Assembly (NCBI GenBank): GCA_016931035.1 | Contig: JAFGFN010000103.1 | Span: 1 to 60,751 of the forward strand | DNA from: Candidatus Sumerlaeota bacterium | Lineage (GTDB): Bacteria; Sumerlaeota; Sumerlaeia; UBA8349 | Reading direction: 5' to 3' | DNA: 60,751 nt | In this document: positions 16,959 to 26,093 of the stretch, piece after piece | Layout of the letters: every line of letters starts with the position of its first letter | Position numbering within the stretch: the first letter of the stretch is position 1 | Made by a program: the position numbers and the translations under genes | Notes under the pieces: generated by a model | What the model was told of the DNA's origin: nothing | Seen by the model: only the letters and a program-made list of their open reading frames with translations | The model's database searches: none

Positions 16959-17151
16959 CCGGGAATGCCGTTTCCCGTTCGGCGGTCTGTGGAAAGATTC
17001 GGAATCCGTAGCGCCTGCATCTCCTGTGTGGAGTGCGGAACCTCGGTTCCGCTTTGCCGTTCGGCGCCTTGGCGCCGTTCTTCGAGAACGAGACCGTGTC
17101 GGAACGGACGAGTCGAGACAAGACCCCGACCCCACTCGAAATCGTTGCTTT
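16959..17151. repeat. Intergenic region with family B palindromes
   Basis: The kinase-dxr gap contains GGAGTGCGG at 17033, GCGGAACCTCGGTTCCGC and GGCGCCTTGGCGCC, hairpins related to those at 10797-10868. No gene is visible; the dxr promoter follows. Confidence 0.65.
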
Positions 17152-17180
17152 TTGACTTGGCGCGGTCCCTATGGTACCAT
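17152..17180 (+). promoter_or_regulatory. Sigma-70-type promoter upstream of dxr
   Basis: TTGACT at 17152-17157 and TACCAT at 17175-17180 are spaced by exactly 17 nt. The predicted start near 17187 leaves a leader of about 115 nt before dxr. The promoter probably serves dxr and rseP. Confidence 0.55.
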
Positions 17181-17303
17181 CTATTTCCTTGCCGATGTTC
17201 GCCTTAGGCGCAGGATGAGGCGACGCGCCGGCAAGGCGCGACGTCGGGCGGTTCGACGACGCCGAACGACGCTCAGGCGGGAGAATCCTGTCCGGGAGAG
17301 GGC

Positions 17304-18473
17304 ATGGCAATCTCTAAACCCCAACGCGTAATCGTCCTGGGTTCGACCGGGTCGATCGGTCGCACCGCCCTGGAGGTTGTCCGGGACTTCAGCCACGCCT
17401 TCACCGTGGTGGCTCTCTCAACGCATCGCAATGTCGAGATTCTCGCTCGACAAGCGGCGGAATTCCGCCCCGAAGCCGTGTGCGTCTCGCACGCGCCGTC
17501 CGCCGCGCGATTTCGCGGCGTTTTGCCCGGCGACTTGGAGACGCTAGAGGGCGAAGAGGGACCGACCCGCCTCGTCGAGCATTACGACGCCGACGTCCTG
17601 GTCGTCGCCACCGTCGGGTTCGCCGGTTTGTTCCCGACCCTGGCCGGAATCGACCGCGGAATGCGGATCGCCCTGGCCAACAAGGAGGTCCTCGTTGTCG
17701 CGGGCGAAATCGTGATGGAACGCGCCCATCGACGCGGCGTCGAGATCGTCCCGATCGACAGCGAGCACAACGCGATATGGCAGTGCCTGGCGGGGAACGA
17801 CCGGCGCGCCGTTCGCCGCCTCATCCTGACCGCCTCGGGCGGGCCGCTCCGGGGTTGGCCGGCTTCGCGGCTCGAGACGGTGACGCCCGCGGAGGCGCTC
17901 AAACATCCGACCTGGCGCATGGGACGCAAGATCACGATCGATTGCGCGACGATGATGAACAAGGGACTCGAAGTCATCGAGGCCTGTCATCTGTTCGGCG
18001 TCGCTCCCGAGCGGGTCGAAGTCGTCGTCCATCCGCAGAGCACGATTCACTCGATGGTGGAATTCGTAGACGGGTCGATCCTCGCCCAGATGGGCCGGAC
18101 GAACATGTACCTCCCCATACTCAATGCCCTGACCAGCCCCGAGCGGTTCGAGAACAAGTTCGAGCCCCTCGATCTGGCCGCCGTCGGGCGATTGGACTTC
18201 GCGCGACCCGACGACGAGAACTTCCCCTGTCTAGGCTACGCCTACGAGGCGATCCGGCGAGGCGGGACGATGCCCGCGGCCCTGAACGCCGCCAACGAGG
18301 AGGCCGTGGCCGCGTTCCTCGGGGAGAAGATCCCGTTCACGGGAATCGCCGAGACGATTCGGGCCGCGATGGACGCGCACGACGCGGTCGAACATCCCGA
18401 CTTGGAAACACTGCGCGAGGCCGATCGCCAGGCCCGCGCCTTTGCGAGGAAACATGCTGGAATTGCTGCCTAA
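17304..18473 (+). CDS. dxr: 1-deoxy-D-xylulose 5-phosphate reductoisomerase
   Basis: A 389-residue enzyme for the committed MEP step, converting DXP to 2-C-methylerythritol 4-phosphate with NADPH. Motifs: the nucleotide-binding GSTGSIGRTALEV at the N-terminus, NKEVLVVAGE, the metal/substrate motif PIDSEHNAIWQ, TASGGP and the C-terminal NAANEEAVAAFL. The ATG at 17304 follows GGGAGAGGG. Its 3' end overlaps rseP by 20 nt. The dxr-rseP pairing is common in bacteria; here ispG follows. Confidence 0.96.
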   Translation: MAISKPQRVIVLGSTGSIGRTALEVVRDFSHAFTVVALSTHRNVEILARQAAEFRPEAVCVSHAPSAARFRGVLPGDLETLEGEEGPTRLVEHYDADVLVVATVGFAGLFPTLAGIDRGMRIALANKEVLVVAGEIVMERAHRRGVEIVPIDSEHNAIWQCLAGNDRRAVRRLILTASGGPLRGWPASRLETVTPAEALKHPTWRMGRKITIDCATMMNKGLEVIEACHLFGVAPERVEVVVHPQSTIHSMVEFVDGSILAQMGRTNMYLPILNALTSPERFENKFEPLDLAAVGRLDFARPDDENFPCLGYAYEAIRRGGTMPAALNAANEEAVAAFLGEKIPFTGIAETIRAAMDAHDAVEHPDLETLREADRQARAFARKHAGIAA

Positions 18474-19977
18474 GACCCTCGTCGGAATCGTCGGAGCCGT
18501 CTTTCTTTTCGGCTTCGCCGTTTTCGTTCACGAACTGGGCCACTTCACCGTCGCCAAGATGCTCGGCGTCGGCGTCAAGAAATTCGCCATCGGGTTCGGA
18601 CCTAAGATCTGGGCCGTCGTCTGGCACGGGACCGAATACTCGTTGCGTTGGATCCCGGTCGGCGGGTTTGTCGCGCTCAAAGGAATGATCGAGGGCCTCG
18701 ACGATGAACCGAAGGAAGAGAGCTCGAAGGAGAGTGCAACGCGCGAGCCCGCGCGCGCGGAACCGGCGAAACCCGCCCCTGCCAAGAAGGAGGGCGGCGC
18801 CGGCATTACCGAAGACCTCGACGCGCTTCGCGATCGCCACCCCTTGGCCCGAATCGCCGTATTCGCGGCGGGCGTGACGTGCAATTTCCTGACCGCCGTT
18901 TTTCTCATCGGTTTCATGGCTTGGCGCGGCGTTCCGGTCGAGAAGCCGTGGCCCAATCGCCTCTATGAAGTGCCCGAAGGGTCGCGCCTTTACGAGCTGG
19001 GTTGGCGCGGTGGCGATCGGATCGTCCAAGCCGCGGGCCGACCCGTCCGGACGTGGGACGACGTGGCGAGCGCAACCCAATCCGTCTTCAAGGAGAAGGA
19101 ACTCGCGACAACCGTCACGTTCCTGGTCGTTCGAGACGAGCGCACCATCTCGTTGTTGTTGCCGCAGGGAATATCCGACAAGGACTGCGCCGATTTCGAG
19201 CCGCCTCTTCCGGCGATTGTCGGAGCGGCGATCCCCCAGTCGGGCGCGGCGACGGCGCGGCTGGTGAAAGACGACTACGAGCCGGGCGAGACGATCGGGT
19301 CTTTCCCGACCTGGGAGGAAATGCCCCAAACGCCTCTACGCGAGGGCGACCGGATTGTCGCCATCGAGGACACGCCGGTCACGGTGTGGCAGGAGATGAA
19401 CGCCGAGATTCGCAAGCGACCCAACCAGGCGGTCCTCCTCACGGTCGAACGCACGTCGGACGGGCGCAAGCACCGGATGCGGCTCCTGACGGTCCTCGAG
19501 TCCACCGACGAGAAGCCGCCTCAGGGCCGCCTCGGCATTATCATGGGCATCGAGTTTACGGGCGAGCGAGAGAGAGAACCGTTCGTCACGGCGTTCGCCC
19601 TCGCTCCCATTCGCACCGTGCGCAAGGCACGGGCCTACGTGGTTCTGACCGTCGATTTCTTTCGCGAGATGGGGTGGAAGGAAACCAAGCGCAATCTGGG
19701 CGGCCCGCTCAAGATCGGCCAGATCGCCTATCAGAGCGCGAGGAAGGGGTTGGATCATTACCTGAGCCTCTTCGCCGTGATCAGCCTCATGCTGGCGATC
19801 TTCAATCTTCTCCCGATTCCCGTTCTCGACGGCGGCTATATCCTGATCACGCTGATCGAAACCGCCATCCGCCGGCCGATTCCCGAACGCGTCCTCATCC
19901 CGATCCTGACGACGTTCATGTTGTTCTTCATCATGTTCATGGGGTGGGTGTCCATCAACGATATTATCAATTGGTGA
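18454..19977 (+). CDS. rseP: RseP-family site-2 zinc metalloprotease
   Basis: A 507-residue intramembrane protease. The catalytic zinc motif HELGHF lies near the N-terminus (about residue 24) within the first membrane segment; an Ala/Glu/Lys-rich insertion (about 85-115) and two PDZ-like regions follow, and the C-terminal NLLPIPVLDGG supplies the third zinc ligand. RseP cleaves anti-sigma factors and signal-peptide remnants within the membrane. I chose the ATG at 18454 (GAGGAAAC upstream) over the TTG at 18442. Confidence 0.94.
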   Translation: MLELLPKTLVGIVGAVFLFGFAVFVHELGHFTVAKMLGVGVKKFAIGFGPKIWAVVWHGTEYSLRWIPVGGFVALKGMIEGLDDEPKEESSKESATREPARAEPAKPAPAKKEGGAGITEDLDALRDRHPLARIAVFAAGVTCNFLTAVFLIGFMAWRGVPVEKPWPNRLYEVPEGSRLYELGWRGGDRIVQAAGRPVRTWDDVASATQSVFKEKELATTVTFLVVRDERTISLLLPQGISDKDCADFEPPLPAIVGAAIPQSGAATARLVKDDYEPGETIGSFPTWEEMPQTPLREGDRIVAIEDTPVTVWQEMNAEIRKRPNQAVLLTVERTSDGRKHRMRLLTVLESTDEKPPQGRLGIIMGIEFTGEREREPFVTAFALAPIRTVRKARAYVVLTVDFFREMGWKETKRNLGGPLKIGQIAYQSARKGLDHYLSLFAVISLMLAIFNLLPIPVLDGGYILITLIETAIRRPIPERVLIPILTTFMLFFIMFMGWVSINDIINW

Positions 19978-19990
19978 GGACGAGGATATT

Positions 19991-20040
19991 GGAATGCGGA
20001 TTTCGGATTGCGAAATGCGGATTGCGAAATGCGGATTGAA
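19991..20040 (+). repeat. Short tandem repeat upstream of ispG
   Basis: Near-direct repeats of a 14-17-nt unit (AATGCGGATT, TGCGAAATGCGGATTG) lie between rseP and ispG. They stay open in the ispG frame and create a false upstream start at 20008. Confidence 0.7.
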
Positions 20041-20094
20041 GAACGAACAGCCGCGTCGCCCGATACCATTCATCTCAATCCGCAATTGAAAAGA

Positions 20095-21177
20095 ATGCCG
20101 CCGCGTCGCCCCACTCGCCAGGTCTTTCTCGGTCCCGTCGCCATCGGCAACGGCGCCCCGATCAGCGTGCAGTCGATGACCAAGACGTCGACCGCGGACG
20201 TCGATGCCACGACGAAACAGATTGAAACGCTCCACGCGGCGGGGTGCGAGATTGTCCGCGTCGCCGTGCCCGACCAGCGTTCGGCCTTCGCGCTCGCCGA
20301 AATCGTCCGCCGTTCGCCCCTGCCGGTGGTGGCCGACATCCATTTCGACCACCGTCTGGCGCTCCAGGCGCTCGATTCGGGCGTCGCCGGACTTCGGATC
20401 AATCCGGGAAACATCGGGTCGCGCGACAAGGTCGAAGCCGTGGTGCGCGACGCCGCGCAGCGCGGCGTTCCGATCCGGATCGGGGTCAACGCGGGATCGC
20501 TCGAGAAGCCCCTATCCGAGCGGGTCGAGCGCGGCGAGACGACGCGGGCCGAGGCGATGGTCGAAAGCGCGCTCGGACACATTCGCATTCTCGAAGCGCT
20601 CGATTTCCGCGACATCAAGGTCTCGCTCAAGGCCTCGGACGTAATCGCGACGGTCGAGGCGTACCGCCTTCTCGCCGGACGGTGCGACTATCCGTTCCAC
20701 GTCGGCGTCACCGAGGCGGGGACGATCACCACCGGGACGATCAAGTCGGCCGCCGGGATCGGCATTCTCCTGATGGACGGATTGTGCGACACGATCCGCG
20801 TCTCGCTCAGCGGTCCGCCCGAAGAAGAGGTCCGGGTGGCGCGGCGGCTGCTTCAGGCGATGGACGAGCGGCAAGGCGAGCCGGTCGTGATCGCTTGCCC
20901 GACCTGCGGCCGCATCACGATCGACGCCGCGTCGCTCGCGCTCGAGGTCGAGCGGATCCTCGAAAGCGTCCACGAGCCGATCCGCGTCGCCGTCATGGGG
21001 TGCGAGGTCAACGGCCCCGGCGAAGCGCGCGAGGCCGACATCGGGATTTGCGGCGGAGGCGGTCGCGGCATCCTGTTCCGCAAGGGCGAAATCGTCCGGC
21101 GTTGCGCCGAGTCGGAAATCCTCGCCGCCTTTCGGGAGGAACTCGACGCCCTCCTCGCCGAACGCGACAAAGAATAG
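20095..21177 (+). CDS. ispG: 4-hydroxy-3-methylbut-2-enyl-diphosphate synthase
   Basis: A 360-residue [4Fe-4S] enzyme of the MEP pathway (GcpE), converting MEcPP to HMBPP. Motifs: GAPISVQSMTKT, VADIHFD, RINPGNIG and the cluster-binding cysteines in ACPTCGR and GCEVNGPGEA near the C-terminus. The length matches the short bacterial form. The start at 20095 (MPPRRPTRQVFLG) is preferred because the upstream extension to 20008 is translated repeat. With dxr, ispD and ispF it gives four MEP genes in the window. Confidence 0.94.
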   Translation: MPPRRPTRQVFLGPVAIGNGAPISVQSMTKTSTADVDATTKQIETLHAAGCEIVRVAVPDQRSAFALAEIVRRSPLPVVADIHFDHRLALQALDSGVAGLRINPGNIGSRDKVEAVVRDAAQRGVPIRIGVNAGSLEKPLSERVERGETTRAEAMVESALGHIRILEALDFRDIKVSLKASDVIATVEAYRLLAGRCDYPFHVGVTEAGTITTGTIKSAAGIGILLMDGLCDTIRVSLSGPPEEEVRVARRLLQAMDERQGEPVVIACPTCGRITIDAASLALEVERILESVHEPIRVAVMGCEVNGPGEAREADIGICGGGGRGILFRKGEIVRRCAESEILAAFREELDALLAERDKE

Positions 21178-21217
21178 GCCCTATCGGTCCTATTCGACCC
21201 ATCTCTGGGGGAGTCTG

Positions 21218-21781
21218 GTGGGCGATCTCACGGTTTTCGAACTCCTGGGAATCGCGATCGCACTCGCGATGGACGTCTTCTCCGTCTCGATGGCGGTGGC
21301 GTCGGGGCCGCGCTCGCCGCGTCAATCGTTCCGACTGTCTTTTCACTTCGGCCTTTTCCAGGGCGCCATGCCGGTCGTCGGATGGATCGTCGGCGCCTCG
21401 ATCTACGAGAGGGTGCGGGCGTTCGACCACTGGCTCGCCTTCGCCCTCCTGATCGCCGTCGCCGTCCACATGTTCGTCGAGGGCCTCAAGGAAGAAGAAG
21501 CGAAGTCCGATCGCGATCGGTCGAAAGGGTGGAGCCTGATCGCGCTGTCGGTCGCGACGAGCATCGACGCGATGGCCGTCGGCCTCGTCTTCGGCATCCA
21601 GGGGGTCCAGGGGCCGCGCATTCTCATTCCCGTGCTCGTGATTGGCGCCGCGTCGAGCCTCATGGCGCTCGTCGGGGTTTTTCTGGCGCGGAGGATGAAG
21701 GCCCGCTTCGGGCCCAAGATGGAGATCGTCGGCGCGCTGGTCTTGGCCGCAATCGGAACGAAAATGCTCTTTACCGTCTGA
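21218..21781 (+). CDS. mntP: MntP-family manganese efflux pump
   Basis: A 187-residue membrane protein with six predicted helices arranged as two related halves, carrying the acidic motifs AMDVFSVSMAVAS and TSIDAMAVGLVFG that typify MntP. MntP exports Mn2+ from the cytoplasm. It starts with GTG at 21218 behind a strong GGGGGAG. A Mn-responsive riboswitch often precedes mntP, but the 40-nt gap after ispG is too short for one. Confidence 0.9.
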   Translation: MGDLTVFELLGIAIALAMDVFSVSMAVASGPRSPRQSFRLSFHFGLFQGAMPVVGWIVGASIYERVRAFDHWLAFALLIAVAVHMFVEGLKEEEAKSDRDRSKGWSLIALSVATSIDAMAVGLVFGIQGVQGPRILIPVLVIGAASSLMALVGVFLARRMKARFGPKMEIVGALVLAAIGTKMLFTV

Positions 21782-22235
21782 GTCCGCGCACTCCGCAGCC
21801 GATAGAGATAGTATGGCGGAGTAAGGTGTCGCCTAGCGGGGCGAGGAGCGTCGTGCGGCAGGTATTCGCCGACAGTCGGAGGAGCGCCCTCCCCTCTGCC
21901 TCTCTCCCAAAGGGAGAGGGAGGATAAATCAGCGAGTTCTTCGCGTCCGTTCCCCCGGCTCCCTTTGGGAGAATATCTGTTCGGCGCGGTACGCGAGATT
22001 CGAGTCGGCCTGCTTCAGCAGGCTCCCCGTTTGCCCCGTGCTTTAGCGCGGGGTGGGCGGGGCAAGAAGACATGGAGGGTTGGCGCGGTTCCTGCCGCTG
22101 TTCGCAGGAACCGTGACGACCCGACCGACCAGAGAACGCTCGACACATGCGAGAGAGAGGGGCAGAGGCGAGGGTCCCTCCATTCACTGGCGAGTGTGTG
22201 GCGCAGGACACCAGGGACGCGGGCATGCGGAAACG
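21782..22235. other. 454-bp intergenic region with several hairpins
   Basis: No gene is recognisable. It holds CCTCTCTCCCAAAGGGAGAG at about 21898, a partial copy CTCCCTTTGGGAG near 21960, GCCTGCTTCAGCAGGC near 22007, CCCCGTGCTTTAGCGCGGGG near 22034 and GTTCCTGCCGCTGTTCGCAGGAAC near 22087. These are small dispersed palindromes like those elsewhere in the window. An ORF running in from 22053 is the 5' false extension of the next gene. Confidence 0.6.
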
Positions 22236-23402
22236 ATGAAGATCCTCCAAGTCGCCACTCACGCCTCCATCACCCGCGGCGGAGCCGTCCAGCTCTACCG
22301 CTTGGCGCGCGAGCTCCTGCGCCGCGGCCACGACGTGACCTGCATCTTCCACGCGTGGAACGGGCGTCCCGCCCCGCGCGACGCGGCGACGCTCCGCGGA
22401 GTCGAAGAGGCGGGTGCGCGACTCGTCTTCTACGACATGACCCGTTGGAGGTCGATCCTCCGATTCCGCCGCTTTCTCAAAAGCGAACGATTCGACGTGG
22501 TGCACACGCATCGCGACCTGGCCCTCGAGTTCGTCACGGCCGCCACGCTCCTCGGTCCTCGTCCCCCCGTCTTTGTCACCAATCGAGGCAGTACGTATCG
22601 CCTCCACCGGTTCTCCCTCACCCGCTGGTGCTATCGCCGCGCGGCCCTCGACCGGGTCATCGCCGTGGCCGGCGCCGTGAAGGACGTGGTCGTTCGCACA
22701 GGGGGCCTCGCGTCCGAACGAGTCGAGGTCGTTTATGGGAGCGTGGACACCGAGATGTTCGACCCCGCGCGCGTGGATGCTGCCCGAGCGAGGGAGGCGC
22801 TAGGCATTCCTCCGGGAGCGCGCGTGGTCGGGACCGTCGCGACCTGGGCGCCCAAGAAGGGTTACGACTATTTCTTCAACGCCGCCGCCCAGGTGGCCGG
22901 CGAGGTGGACCGCCGCGAGAACGTCGAACCCGACGGCGCCGCGCCCGTCTATTTCCTCGCCGCCGGACGCCGGGTCGAGCGCAAGATGAGCGACCTCGTC
23001 GAATCGCTCGGAATCCGAGAGCGCACGATCCTCCCCGGACACTGCGAAGACGTCCCCTCGGTCCTGGCCGCGATCGACGTTTTCGTCGTCAGCTCGACCA
23101 AGGGCGAGGGATTGACCGGGACGATCCGCGAGGCCATGGCGATGCGCAAACCCGTCATCTCGACCGACGTGTCGGGCAACCGCGAGATCGTCGACGACGG
23201 CGCGACCGGGCTCCTCGTCCCCACGCGCGACTCGGAATCGCTGGCCCGCGCGATCGTCTCGCTGCTCGACGACCCGTCGCGCGCCGAGCGTCTGGCCCGC
23301 GCGGGCTACGACTTGGTCCAACGCAAGTTCACCAACGCCATCCGCGGCGAGCGCATCGAAGCCCTCTACCGCTCCATCGCCGAGGCGAAGACCCGCCGCT
23401 GA
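22236..23402 (+). CDS. GT4-family glycosyltransferase
   Basis: A 388-residue GT-B fold glycosyltransferase. The N-terminus MKILQVATHASITRGGAVQ is a typical GT4 donor/acceptor loop; the C-terminal half has GTVATWAPKKGYDYF, the EX7E-type motif in GEGLTGTIREAMAM, and PVISTDVSGNREIV. It probably transfers a sugar to a lipid or surface glycan; the substrate is unknown. The ATG at 22236 is used since upstream codons are translated repeat. It is a single gene, not part of an obvious polysaccharide cluster. Confidence 0.85.
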   Translation: MKILQVATHASITRGGAVQLYRLARELLRRGHDVTCIFHAWNGRPAPRDAATLRGVEEAGARLVFYDMTRWRSILRFRRFLKSERFDVVHTHRDLALEFVTAATLLGPRPPVFVTNRGSTYRLHRFSLTRWCYRRAALDRVIAVAGAVKDVVVRTGGLASERVEVVYGSVDTEMFDPARVDAARAREALGIPPGARVVGTVATWAPKKGYDYFFNAAAQVAGEVDRRENVEPDGAAPVYFLAAGRRVERKMSDLVESLGIRERTILPGHCEDVPSVLAAIDVFVVSSTKGEGLTGTIREAMAMRKPVISTDVSGNREIVDDGATGLLVPTRDSESLARAIVSLLDDPSRAERLARAGYDLVQRKFTNAIRGERIEALYRSIAEAKTRR

Positions 23403-23475
23403 GACGGGATGCCCCAAGGTTTGGTTTGCGGTGCGCCGGCATCTGGAGTATCCTGACGGATCGGAGGTTGCAGGT

Positions 23476-23673
23476 ATGACCAGCATTACCATACAAATTG
23501 AAGACGGGAAAGCCGCGTCGTTGGTCGAGAAAGCCCGGCGATTCGGTTTGTCTCCGGACGAGTTTGTCGCGGCCTCGATAGAGGACCTCCTTTCCCAGCC
23601 CGAAGCCGAATTCGAAGCGGCCGCTCGCAAGGTGTTGAACAAGAACAAAGACCTTTATCGACGTCTGGCCTGA
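23476..23673 (+). CDS. Short antitoxin-like protein partnered with a truncated Doc
   Basis: A 65-residue protein starting MTSITIQIEDGKAASLVEKA, with RRFGLSPDEFVAASIEDLL and a charged C-terminus. Small proteins of this kind often precede Doc/Fic toxins. The ATG at 23476 follows GGAGG at 23463-23467. The stop overlaps the ATG of the downstream doc fragment by 1 nt, so they were an operon. The partner is broken, which makes this an orphan antitoxin. Confidence 0.7.
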   Translation: MTSITIQIEDGKAASLVEKARRFGLSPDEFVAASIEDLLSQPEAEFEAAARKVLNKNKDLYRRLA

Positions 23674-23939
23674 TGCGCTACCTCTCTCTGGCGGAGACTC
23701 TCGATCTTCACGATAGAATCGTGTCGAGCACTGGAGGCGCTCGCGGGATCCGCGATCTTGGCGCCCTCGAATCCGCGCTGAATCAGCCTCGGCAGACCGT
23801 TGCTCAGGTCGACCTCTACGCCGAACGGTTCGACCCGCTTCTGTCCTCCGTCGAGATTCCCGACGACGCGCCCTTGCCGCCGAAGGCGTTCCGGTCGGAC
23901 TCCTCCGGGCGCAGGCCGCCGGCGTCATGCGGATCCTAG
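23673..23939 (+). pseudogene. Truncated Doc (Fic-fold) toxin, N-terminal fragment
   Basis: The first ~50 residues (MRYLSLAETLDLHDRIV, GARGIRDLGALESALNQPRQ, VDLYAERFD) match the start of Doc/Fic-type type II toxins. After that the frame departs from the family. The essential Fic motif, roughly HPFxDGNKR, is absent from this frame and from the following 300 bp in any frame I read. About 88 codons remain of a usual ~125. The 3' end runs into palindromic repeats, suggesting deletion or replacement. Probably inactive. Confidence 0.75.
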
Positions 23940-23963
23940 CGTAGGATCCCAGGAGTCCTTTGC

Positions 23964-24240
23964 ACGATTCATAGCCCGCACAGCGGGCGGCATAGAATAT
24001 CGCCGATTGTTCCTGGGACACGACGCGAGGCCGCATCTCTCTCGCATTTCGCGCGCACCATCGATCGTACGCGTTCTTCCTTGGGCGCTTTCAGCGCACA
24101 TCGTGTGGGGAACGATTGCTTTCCTGGGGCGTCGCGCTACGCGCTCTGCCCCAGGCTATGGCCTCCGCGGCTTTCAGCCGCGAAGAGAGAACGTGTTATC
24201 GGCGTCGTCCTCTTTCCTTTGCGGCTTCGCGCCTTGGCGT
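23964..24240. repeat. Mixed palindromic repeats downstream of the doc fragment
   Basis: Includes GCCCGCACAGCGGGCGGC near 23972, TGGGCGCTTTCAGCGCACA near 24084, GGGGCGTCGCGCTACGCGCT with CTGCCCCAGG near 24126, and GCGGCTTTCAGCCGC near 24168. The stretch 24220-24280 (TTTGCGGCTTCGCGCCTTGG...) is low-information sequence. No gene is visible between the doc fragment and the methyltransferase. Confidence 0.65.
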
Positions 24241-24312
24241 TTCCATCTTCTTCGTTGTTTCGGTGTTTTGTTGCTCGATGGTCGCGAATCCGCACGAGCG
24301 ATCGCCGCGGGC

Positions 24313-25113
24313 TCAATCCCGCCGCAACACGATTCGTCTCATCTTCCACACGGTGCGGCTGCGCCGATCGTCGGAATTCGCCAGCTCGGAAAGCGCGTTC
24401 GATATCTCTTCGATCTCGCGGGGACTCCAACGCTCGAGCACGCACGCGTTCTCGCGCCAGATGGTTTGGGTATTGGGCAGGAACCATGTGGCCGCCTGGC
24501 TGTCCGCGACCGGCAGGGCGGGGCAGTCGTCGAGAACCACTCGCGCGCCGTAGTCCCGCCCCGCCAATTCGGCGCCGACGAAAAGACGCGCGCCTTGCGA
24601 GGCCACCAGGATCTCGTTGGTGGAGAGATAGCGCCGGAACACCTCCACGTCCGTTTCGACGGCTTCGACCTCTTCGACCACGAGGACGCCGCCGACGGCG
24701 AGCTGCCCGACCCAGCGCCGCACGATCTCGACCGGTTCCAACAAGTGCGAAAGGACGAACCGGGCGTACATCACGTCCGGCCTCGAGGGAAACGGAACGG
24801 TCGTCACGTCGTGTTCGATGAAACGGCAATGGGGGAACCGCTCGCGCGCCAGAGCAAGAAACGCCGGGGAACGATCGAGACCCCAGGTCTCGCCCGGGCG
24901 CGCCGACCGCGAAAGCATGTCGGTCGTGAAGCCGGGACCGCACCCCAGGTCGACGGCGACGGCGGGAGGATCGACGACGACCTCCTCGATCGGCGCTTGG
25001 GCGAGAGGGTTGAAGAACTTGGAGATTTCTCCCAGGCGCGAGGCCGCCTCGGGACCGGTCCCGAACGTGTATTTCGTCCCCTGCCGTTCTCGATCCGTTG
25101 GATTTTCGGTCAT
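24313..25113 (-). CDS. Class I SAM-dependent methyltransferase
   Basis: A 266-residue methyltransferase with motif I VDLGCGPGFTTDML, the acidic loop LDRSPAFLALARERFP and DVTTVPFPSRPDVMYARFVL. The substrate cannot be told. The ATG at 25113 has GAGGA close upstream; an alternative at 25143 would add ten residues. A 530-residue open frame on the opposite strand (23800-25392) is its shadow. The gene is isolated between repeat-rich gaps. Confidence 0.85.
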   Translation of the reverse strand: MTENPTDRERQGTKYTFGTGPEAASRLGEISKFFNPLAQAPIEEVVVDPPAVAVDLGCGPGFTTDMLSRSARPGETWGLDRSPAFLALARERFPHCRFIEHDVTTVPFPSRPDVMYARFVLSHLLEPVEIVRRWVGQLAVGGVLVVEEVEAVETDVEVFRRYLSTNEILVASQGARLFVGAELAGRDYGARVVLDDCPALPVADSQAATWFLPNTQTIWRENACVLERWSPREIEEISNALSELANSDDRRSRTVWKMRRIVLRRD

Positions 25114-25228
25114 CCGAGTCCTCGCTTCCGTGCCGCACACCATAATCCGGCTCGGGCGAGAGAGTCAAATCAAGAAGGGCCCTGCGGGGTCTTCACCGCA
25201 TTTCTCACAACGGTTCGTCCCAAAGACC

Positions 25229-25315
25229 TATCGGGGATGAGATCGAAATCGCTATCGGGATCGCTATCGAGACGCCGGGAAGAGCCGATCCCGATTTCGA
25301 TCCCGGTAGCGATTT
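25229..25315. repeat. AT-C-G short-unit repeat (ATCGGGATCGCTATCG)
   Basis: Imperfect copies of GATCGAAATCGCTATCGGG and its complement around 25231-25315, giving a large imperfect inverted repeat centred near 25275. It is non-coding and lies upstream of the methyltransferase. Confidence 0.6.
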
Positions 25316-25505
25316 CGATGGATGACGCTCACTGGTCGCCTGGCCAACTGAAGTTGGAACAACAAATGGAGAGCCGGGATCAGTCAAGATAATCTGTTTG
25401 GGCGGGGCGGGAAGGGTGCAACCCGGCGATTTGCAGAACGCCACCGGCGACTTTATGTCGGTGGGGCGCTGATTATGCTCCAGAACGGGACCAATTGCCT
25501 TCCTT

Positions 25506-25560
25506 TCCTCCCCCTCCTCTTCCTCCCTGCCGTCGGCAGGGAGGAAGAGGAGGGGGAGGA
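25506..25560. repeat. Perfect 55-bp homopyrimidine/homopurine palindrome
   Basis: Two 27-nt arms meet at a single base (T at 25533). The left arm is almost all pyrimidine (CCTCCCCCTCCTCTTCCTCC core), the right its exact complement; only the GCCG/CGGC centre breaks the strand bias. On the plus strand it is followed by AGGAAAAAACG. It could act as a hairpin terminator or as cruciform/triplex-forming DNA; no flanking direct repeats are evident. Confidence 0.9.
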
Positions 25561-25695
25561 GGAAAAAACGCTCCAGAACTGGAGCAGAACCATCACTCCA
25601 CCGGTGTAAAACCGGTGGGGGTGAGGAATCGCGGCGCAAAACGCTTCTTCAAAATGGCGCGACGCGCCCCAAGCGGGAATGCGGGGTGGAATTGC

Positions 25696-25753
25696 TTGAC
25701 TCGCAAGAACGTGGCATGTAGGCTTGCTTGAGCCGATGGTTCTGTGATATAAG
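25696..25753 (+). promoter_or_regulatory. Candidate promoters for SRP RNA
   Basis: Two overlapping options: TTGACT (25696-25701) with TAGGCT (25719-25724) at 17 nt, and TTGCTT (25724-25729) with TATAAG (25748-25753) at 18 nt. The second would start transcription near 25760, closer to the mature 5' end. Confidence 0.45.
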
Positions 25754-25787
25754 ATAGGAGTGACGATACGGATTCTTCCGTTTGGTC

Positions 25788-26003
<216 letters not shown>

Positions 26004-26093
26004 ACCGACCGGATCAACGTCTCGGTTCTGGCGGTCGGAGAGGGGTGCGCGGCCAATTTTTAATAATCGGACGCTTTTCCCGGAGGTGCGGGA

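Noticed and set aside
23800..25392. A 530-codon plus-strand frame
   Set aside because: It runs through repeats and opposite a methyltransferase with an intact SAM motif.
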